Shown here: positions 57,158-64,000 of the stretch, in pieces | How the letters are laid out: every line of letters starts with the position of its first letter | Numbering within the stretch: the stretch's first letter is position 1 | Assembly: GCA_014925825.1 (NCBI GenBank) | Contig: JACGCK010000007.1 | Location: 1-64,000, forward strand | DNA: 64,000 nt | DNA from: Pholiota molesta | Lineage: Eukaryota > Basidiomycota > Agaricomycetes > Agaricales > Strophariaceae | Direction of reading: 5' to 3' | Position numbers and translations under genes: made by a program | The notes under the pieces: model-generated | Seen by the model: only the letters and a program-made list of their open reading frames with translations | What the model was told of the DNA's origin: nothing | The model's database searches: none

Positions 57158-59515
57158 ATATATGCAGTCAGTTATCTTTAGCGTCTGCCAAGTATACGAG
57201 TCGTATACTGGCCATTCCGCGTATCGTGTGAGCGGGGTGGATAGAGCTGGAGTTGGGGTCGTTGTCAGTGCTTTGTGGCACGTTGGATCGGATGAGTTCT
57301 TTGCTATGGGCCAGTGCAGAGTAGCTAATAAAGCATGGGTTCGATGATCGATCGAGAGACGAGCGTGCGTAAGAGCTAGCTTAGAGCTCCAACTGCGATT
57401 TCCATGAACTCTAATTTAAGTATTACGAATTCCTGGGTACTGACTTGGCCAACCCGGTCAGAATAGCTCATGGTCCTCGATCAGCGCGCGCCTCGACTTT
57501 CGAAATTCACAACCCAACAGTTACAATTTACACACAGTAAGGATTGGGAATTAGTGACATATCAACATGATAGCTTACTTTCCTTGAGATGTTTATTCCA
57601 GCTGTTGAATTCATAAGGTCGGGACGTACTTAACATAATAAATCGTCGCGCAAATTTCTCGTATCCGTGATCAAGTACGAAGCGCCGCATCGCGGTTCGT
57701 ATTTCTGGTAGAAATTCTTCAATCAAAAGAATTTCTTGTGTTGATGAGCCACGATATTGAGGAAAAGTTCGACAAGGAGCGAGTAAACACATTAGCAGGC
57801 AAGCTGCAAGCCCCATGTGTGGCGTGTCATTTTATCCAAAATTTCTGTCGTGTACAGATGTGCTCCTCATCCAGCCGTACTCCGAGCACGAGAAACAAAT
57901 CATGAGAAGGATATCGATGGATATAGTCTGGCAGCATGGTGCCAGTTGGAGATGTGAGGGTTCTACAGAGTGCGCGTAACGTGTGCCAGACTGTGGGCTA
58001 CTGTGGGCGGTTATTCATTCAGTTGTCGTTGCAAGATATTGAGTCCAATTTCCATCCACAATCCGCAGCACGGCAATCTGTCTGGGCATTATTTACCGTT
58101 GACTCAACGTGGCGTGAACGTGGATGTGGATACTCTATTACTCTTACTTACGATCCGCCACGCGAGGTGAATATCCTACCCTACGCGATCCCTTCCACGG
58201 GGATAGCTCGCGTTGTCGGCCTGTATCAGGGTTTTGACTTTCTGACAGACAACCATGGATGCTGCCTTGAGCGGGTAGTTGGGTGCCACTATCATGGGAA
58301 GAAATCGACGAACTGGAGCCCGAAGGCGGCCGTTCCTTGCGTTTGGACCCGTTACCGCGCGTGCGTCTCTCACATTAAGTATCCACGAGCCGCCAGATGG
58401 AATAATAGAAGCCGGCGTATATCCCTGCTTCTAAATTTTACTCCAGGCTTGGGAAGGAAACGACGAACACGCAGGATCTCCCCCGTCCTGCGAATAAAAA
58501 CCGCAGAAGTAGACACTGTCCTGCGCTGCTTAGATAGGTAATAGGTCTTCGGTACTGTGAGAATCGAGATGGAGGAATACCTAAACGCATCTGGAGGACC
58601 ACAAGATCGCGCCCTATCCTCGGAAATTTCTCCTGACAAGCGGCGTATACAAGATACGACGCCTGTGAACCAAAAAAATGCCATATCATTGGGGGCGCCG
58701 CACGGATATAGGAACCCCGTCTGATTCATTTGGGACCACACCGTGCGTAGGGAGGAATATTCCAAAGGACGCCAGAGCGTCGCTAGAGGTCGCTAGGAAG
58801 AACATTAGAAGAACATGGGCTAAATACCGGTAACTATTCTGATCTCGTCCCGACTCCCCCATCGCGCGGCTACATTATCGGCCGCCCCATCGTGCAATGG
58901 GTCGCATACCGGAGTCTAGGCTGGGGCGCCGGCGGCGGCCGCACGGCACAGAATCCAGATCACGTGTGGCTCGGATACGCCCAGCCAATAGGGAAATAGG
59001 CTCGTTCCCACGGGTTGATGCTCGCGGAAAAGCCTCATGGGAGGGACGCCGTCTCTTCCCCGACCCCCATCATCCCATCCCCCCGCCTCCTCCCCTGCTT
59101 CCTCTCGCCCGCCCGTCCTCCGTTCTGGGCCTCCGTCTGTGGTTGCGCTCTCGGATTTTTGAGTATGGTCTTTGCAATGCGCACGCCTTCCAAGCACTCT
59201 GTGTGCCCAGCGAGGGGCATTTTATCTTATAAGACACACGAGGTGTTTTTGCGGACTTACACTTGGGCCTCGTTGGGCGCTTTTTCGATCTTGTCTCTGG
59301 CCTCTACTTCTCAGGATCTCTATCTTTCTTCCTCAAGTCTCGGACCAAGACAGCTCTGCATCTGGTAGCCATCGACGGCCACGAATGGTTTACTGGGTGG
59401 AGGGGTAAGCGAGAGCGCAGTCCTCACGAAGCCCAACCCTCCTCCCTCATCTCCCCTGGCGGCCGAGTATTCTCTCGACGCCGCTCCGACTAACCAGTCT
59501 ACCTTTATTCTCAGG
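57158..59515. other. Gene-poor, then GC-rich transition
   Basis: A plus-strand frame of 201 codons (57936-58541) is Cys/Arg-rich with no domain; a real gene cannot be excluded. From about 58860 base composition changes sharply to GC-rich with C/T tracts (59060-59110). No family recognised. Confidence 0.3.
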
Positions 59516-59746
59516 ATGGCCTACACCTCCGCCCGCATCCCGCCCTCCAAAAATGCCTCGTTCACCGCCAGGTACGCGCCTCCTCTAATTTTTTTTCTTC
59601 TTCACTCGTCATCACTTCCGTCTTCCGTACATTCACTCTTCTCATCGATTGTTCCGCTGCCAAATTGAAGTTCTCCCCATCCCGTCACCCTTCGCAGCCA
59701 CAAGGCCAAGTGGGCGTCCCCACGCCCCCTCGCTCTGATTCTCTGA
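59516..59746 (+). CDS. Possible two-exon micropeptide or upstream leader
   Basis: An acceptor-like TTATTCTCAG ends immediately before base 59515, and ATG at 59516 opens MAYTSARIPPSKNASFTA. A donor at 59572 and an acceptor at 59697 (TTCGCAG) join in phase to HKAKWASPRPLALIL and a stop, 34 residues in all. The flanking splice signals are good, but so short a product is weak evidence. It may instead be the 5' leader of a transcript running toward the copper transporter gene. Confidence 0.25.
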
Positions 59747-60458
59747 CCCCACCCACGTTGGTGCGCCGCCGTCGCACCGGCAGCCTCTTTACGGTTGGGG
59801 GCCACCACCTACCTCATGCTCATGTGTGCTGCGCGGTCTAGATGCTTCGCGGTGATAGCCAGTGTGGCTCGGGGAATGGCTCGGGACCCGGGCGTGTCCT
59901 GCGGTCGTTCGGGGTTCTTTCTACTTAGGTGTCAGGGAAACGGGGCGTGTTTCTTAGTCTAGGTGTTTCTCCTTTTGCGCGCGGCGGCCGCGCCAGCGCC
60001 ATGTGCATGCAGAGGGAGATGGGATAAGGATGACGCGGGTGGCTGCCGTGGCTTCGCACCCACCTGAGTTTTTGAGGGCTGCCCTTTCCTTTGGTTTGGG
60101 GCGGGTTGGGGATTTTCTTGGGATTTTCTGGATTTCTTGCGGATGGATTTTTGGGTTGGGCACATGTGTTTGGTTTTTTTATTTGGGGTTTTCTGAGCTG
60201 CTGCGTTTCATGCGCTGGTGAACTTGAATCGGGGAAATCAGGCTTATGCGTTATCTTCAGTCACAATCTCCGGATGGGGCGGGCCGTCAATTTATCTATT
60301 TGCTCGTGCTTGGCTTGATTCTTCTTTACTTTCGCCATTCCCTCTGCTCGTTCAATCTTACGACCCTTGGGCTCAGACTAGCTCGCAGGCTTCACTAACT
60401 GAAGTCAATCCGTATAACACTCATTTCCCTTGCTCTGCACCAATAACCTGCACCGAGC

Positions 60459-61308
60459 ATGCCGCACCTGCCCACCCAAATCCCCCTCGCGCTTGTCCTC
60501 CTCTCCGGCGCCATCCACATCGTGCGCGCAGCGGACAACGGGATGGACATGTCCATGGACGGCTCCATGGCCCTCGCCGCCGGCGCGATGCGCCCGTACC
60601 TGCACTTCACGTTCGGGGGGGACACGCTCTGGTTCCTCGGGTGGGTGCCGGCGAGCCGGGGCGCGATGGCGGGCGCGTGTGTGGGCTTGTTCCTGTTGGG
60701 GGTGGTGGACCGGTGGTTGGCGGCGGTGAGGGCTGTGGCGGAGAGGGCGTGGCGGCAAAGGTATGTGTGCATCCTCTCTCTGTGGATGCGGGTGCGTTTG
60801 GCTGATGGGATACGACTTGGTGTTGTAGGGAGCAGATCAGCGCAGCGAATCTGCTGAACGCATCCAAAGCATCGGAGAAAGACAGGGCAGGGGCGCGGCA
60901 GGGGATAAGGAACGTGCTTACGCTGCGGACGCTGCCGCCGTTCGTCGCCTCGCACGACGTCGTGCGCGGGGTGCTGCACGCGGGGCAGGCGGCGCTGCTG
61001 TACACGTTCATGTTGGCGATCATGTGAGTGGCGTCTACGTCTAGTCTATCTGGTTGGCTGGTTCTTTTGCTTCGCTCCGTGGCGGTCGCTGCTTCCCTCC
61101 TGCCTGTGCACGCCACTACTACTTACTACTTTGCTTCTCTTTCTTTTTGGGTTGCTTTTGGTATTATCCCCGGATTGTGAGCTAATACTAATGTCGTTGC
61201 GCTTATTATAGGACGTTCAATGCGGCGTTCCTAATCGCGATTGTGGTGGGCCTGGGGGTGGGAGAGACGCTGTTTGGGCGGTTTACGAGCGCCGCTGGGC
61301 TGCATTAA
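60459..61308 (+). CDS. Ctr-family copper transporter, three exons
   Basis: Exons 60459-60760, 60829-61023 and 61212-61308; 197 residues. Ctr proteins form trimers that import Cu(I) across the plasma membrane or export it from the vacuole. The N terminus has a hydrophobic segment (LALVLLSGAIHIVRA), likely a signal peptide, then a Met-rich copper-collecting motif (GMDMSMDGSM). TM1 is near WFLGWVPASRGAMAGACVGL. TM2 has the family filter motif MLAIM (MxxxM) followed by TFNAAFLIAIVVGLGVGETL, whose GLGVG matches the GxxxG packing motif of TM3. The loop is Ala/Lys-rich. Length is usual for the family. All three splice phases agree. Confidence 0.92.
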
Positions 61309-62204
61309 CGCCTACTAGTACTTATGGACGGTGCTTTCGGGGTTCTTATTTACGTTGTAAGAGGGTGTATTAGTAGTATAACGTTTTATGAAAGCTGCTT
61401 CGGATTACTGGGAAAGGTGCTATCAGGACACTATAGTTGTACGCTACGGTATGCAAGTGATGTAAGTGTGTGCATCCGCGGATGCGCGTCGTTACCGCTA
61501 TCCGTGCTGTTCCGTTGTTGTCTGTAGCTGCTAGCACCCCCGTCGTCATTGGAGGTCGCAGTTATGGAAAGCGGGACTGATCTGCTCATTGTTTGTGTCT
61601 GCCGCGCGATGGCCGAAGCAGTTAGACAAAAGATAATTTATGTTTTGTAATTAGCATTCATTATATAATATTTGACAATGAAAAAACATAAGTACAAGTG
61701 GGGATGCAGCACGCACGACTGCACCTGTAGCTCGCCTCTATAGAATGAATATATTTGCAGACCATTTCCCTGTTGCTAGATCCAGTGGTAAAATATTGAT
61801 CTTTAAGAAGAAGAAAAAAAATGAAAACTTGCCGAAGCAAGAGGCCTAATTGTGCAAGGGGTGAAAATGCCCTTGCTTGGACTTGAACTGCGGACCTCCA
61901 ATAACATGACGGACGTAATCGACCAGCGTTGAACACAGCCTTTGGATCATAGCCCACTACACTATAGAGGATAATATATATTCGTGAAATAAGCTGGCCA
62001 CATTGCACAACTGTTAAATATCCGACGCGACATATGAAAACGATTCCTTATGAAACACGTGTTGCTAACTTTGCACGTATTTGCACTGGAAGATCCCGAA
62101 TCGTGCACATCGCGTTGAACTCAACTTCAAAGGTACCCTACGCCCTGCCCACATTCCGTGACGCCCTGCTTCCGGCACATCCACCATCCTCTTCTATTTC
62201 TAAC
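61309..62204. other. Intergenic with tRNA-like unit
   Basis: AT-rich sequence between the copper transporter and the last gene. Apart from the tRNA-like segment listed separately, nothing is recognised. Confidence 0.4.
61862..61975 (-). ncRNA. tRNA-like Pol III unit (tRNA relic or SINE head)
   Basis: The minus strand shows an A-box-like TAGTGTAGTGG (about 61957-61967), a B-box-like AGTTCAAGTCC (about 61879-61889), and a TTTT terminator (61863-61866). The A-B distance of about 65 bases would need an intron-containing tRNA, but the T-stem and acceptor stem do not pair, so it is not an intact tRNA. It may be a relic or the head of a short retroelement. Confidence 0.35.
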
Positions 62205-64000
62205 ATGGAGCACCTTACGAAGAAACAACTTAAAGAATATAGGAGGATCCAGGCTTCTAGTACGTGAATTCGATTACCTAGTATCACATTTTGACATGCA
62301 CAACATCCTACCAACCATATCTAGAGATCGACTCGGCGATTATGGGAGAGTTAGCACGTATAAGATTGCTCTCTCCTGAAGACATTTCTACTTCCTCTCC
62401 GCCTCTGGGAATGGTTCTTTCTGCGATAAATATCGCTTCAGGACTCGACATGCACACAGTAAGTTCCTATCTTCAAACACACAACATTCGATACTAATTA
62501 ACATTTAGGCGTCCGACCTTCTTGATTGCTACAATAAATCTCGTCAACTTAGAGAGAATGGCGAAGTTAAGGAAGTCTTTCGCATGTTTTCGGACTCTCT
62601 CCGAACTCAGAAAACACACCAGGCTAAGCGAAAGCTTGTGAGTGAATTACCATCGATGTTTACAATTTAGTTTTGTGACGATATACTTTCTGCAGCTTCA
62701 GGACCTGGGAATATTGCTCAAGCCTTATTCCGCACTTGAACTTCTGTCAATGACGCGGGACGAGCGCCCATTTCGGATCAAGTTGGAAAAACGCGACCCT
62801 ATACCACCTTCGGTCAACCGCCATACCTTCTTTACTGATACAGAAGAACCAGACACGGAATATCATTATGTAGGAAAAGAAGCCGGATATTACATTGTCA
62901 GTCCAGAAGAGTCGGTCGTTTTTTACTCCCAATCCCCAGGGGCAGGTATGACAACGATTTTGGTTGAAACATGATCTGATCTATTTCATTTTCTTATGTT
63001 TAAAGATATTACACTTGAACTCGTCGTTATACGAGGAGTCGCACACAACTGTTCCCTTCATAGCGAACTCTATCAATGGCTCACTGGGGTGGTACAGGCG
63101 GCATGCAATGTCCGTCGTAATGTTCGAGTATGTCGGCTGTACAATATTTTTCGAATGGGCGTGTACAGAAGCTAATATATTTTTTGATTAGCCTACCCAC
63201 CGGGGTTCTATGACTCAGGTGGGCTTAAATCTGGCTGCACGCCATGTACGTGTTTTGGGATTTGCAAAATCATTTACTGCAAAACTTAGTAAGGGCGAAC
63301 TCATACATCATGATCAAGAGGCTATCGGTGCAGCGTCAATTGCATGGGGTTTCATGCAAGCCACTATACCAAATGAAATCACTGCGGCTGTCAACGGTAC
63401 ACTTTCGTCAGAGGGCCTCCCGCGTCTTGCCACGCAAAACATTGGCCCTGGTATGTTTTAATCTTATTACTGTTAATTTCAGTGCTGCTGTCCTAATGTT
63501 AGTCTGATCGCCTATGCAGGATCGGGATTTTCTTTCTGTTTGGGCAACGATTATATTTCATTGCCTATGGCCGAACGTGCCCCCCCGGAAGCATATTTCA
63601 CCCTAGGTTACGAATCGTGCGTGTTCATTTGATTTTGCATTTCGATTATATTGATTGTATATTTTCTAGTTGGGCCCACGTAGATCCCGCATACTGCAAG
63701 TATGCTTTTTTTTTATGTGTTAATCGCTCTATATCCCCAGAGGAAATATCCACCGCCACTAATACTGATCCTAAAAACTTGAGGTCTACTCGCACTCGGA
63801 ATGCGATAGCGAAGCCTCCCGTTGTCCACAAACCTGGTGCAAATTTTGTCGATGCTACCCTGCGTGTCGTTGTTGAACAGGCATCGGGAACCATCATATC
63901 CTTCCAGCCAGATCACCTCCATGGCACATCCCGCGGATATGGGGCGAGCAACGCTATTATCAGTATCAATTTTTCTAAGCGGGTTGGTGATGCATGGGCC
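62205..64000 (+). CDS. Uncharacterised protein, 5' part of an eight-or-more-exon gene
   Basis: Exons 62205-62259, 62325-62458, 62509-62637, 62696-62945, 63006-63127, 63192-63450, 63520-63616 and 63670 onward run past the window end; 459 codons so far, all GT-AG with matching phases. It starts MEHLTKKQLKEYRRIQASKI. The first 130 residues are helical and charged. From about 200 a beta-rich domain follows: EYHYVGKEAGYYIVSPEESV, THRGSMTQVGLNLAARHVRV, ATLRVVVEQASGTIISFQPD, then HLHGTSRGYGASNAIISINF. A late HxH-like HLHGT before a beta strand recalls double-stranded beta-helix dioxygenases, but the first metal-binding HxD is not evident, so no function is assigned. Confidence 0.75.

Noticed and set aside
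57936..58541. Plus-strand frame of 201 codons as a gene.
   Set aside because: Cys/Arg-rich and without domain or intron evidence. Kept only as a note in the gene-poor entry.
1..64000. CRISPR arrays, bacterial-type operons, riboswitches or intrinsic terminators.
   Set aside because: No short regularly spaced repeats were seen, and the GT-AG intron-rich genes show a eukaryotic genome where these features are not expected.

Overview
The window is nuclear DNA from a basidiomycete, probably an Agaricomycete wood- or litter-decay fungus. The evidence is the gene set and gene structure: many 50-70 nt GT-AG introns, several F-box proteins of the mushroom-expanded type, a DUF6699 protein, a secreted GH54 arabinofuranosidase, and a divergent G-alpha subunit. 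GC-rich genes alternate with AT-richer, gene-poor stretches carrying terminal-inverted-repeat elements and decayed gene copies. Spliced models below were built by hand; for each complete or internal model I checked reading frame and splice phase.

Left part (1-30 kb): a truncated F-box gene at the left edge; an intronless secreted GH54 arabinofuranosidase; relics of a phosphatidylserine decarboxylase C2 region and of an importin-5/Kap121 N terminus; then two six-exon F-box genes in opposite orientation (7.8-9.8 kb plus, 18.4-20.4 kb minus). These two genes sit inside inverted duplicated arms of about 2.9 kb that enclose a DUF6699 gene and a nine-exon G-alpha gene. Next come a mitochondrial complex III assembly chaperone (CBP3/UQCC1 type), an element with nested terminal inverted repeats, a frameshifted HNH-type gene, and a single-exon F-box/LRR-like gene.

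Middle (30-43.7 kb): an eleven-exon FHA-kinase of the Rad53/Cds1/Chk2 class converges on a thirteen-exon gene for a very large YML020W-like alpha/beta-hydrolase protein whose disordered N-terminal half contains a tandem exon duplication. Upstream of it lies a three-unit, 520-bp tandem repeat array whose third unit carries an internal inversion.

Right part (43.7-64 kb): a long gene-poor zone holds a small island, namely an aldo/keto reductase divergent from a conserved hypothetical gene, plus another hypothetical gene. The reductase can be read in frame with its catalytic Asp only if it uses 5-nt and 1-nt microexons. A ~216-bp MITE follows, then a GC-rich segment with a Ctr copper transporter, a tRNA-like Pol III unit, and the 5' part of an eight-exon unknown gene that leaves the window.

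No operon-like linkage is expected or seen. The clearest local structures are the inverted F-box duplication around the G-alpha gene and the divergent promoter at about 51 kb.
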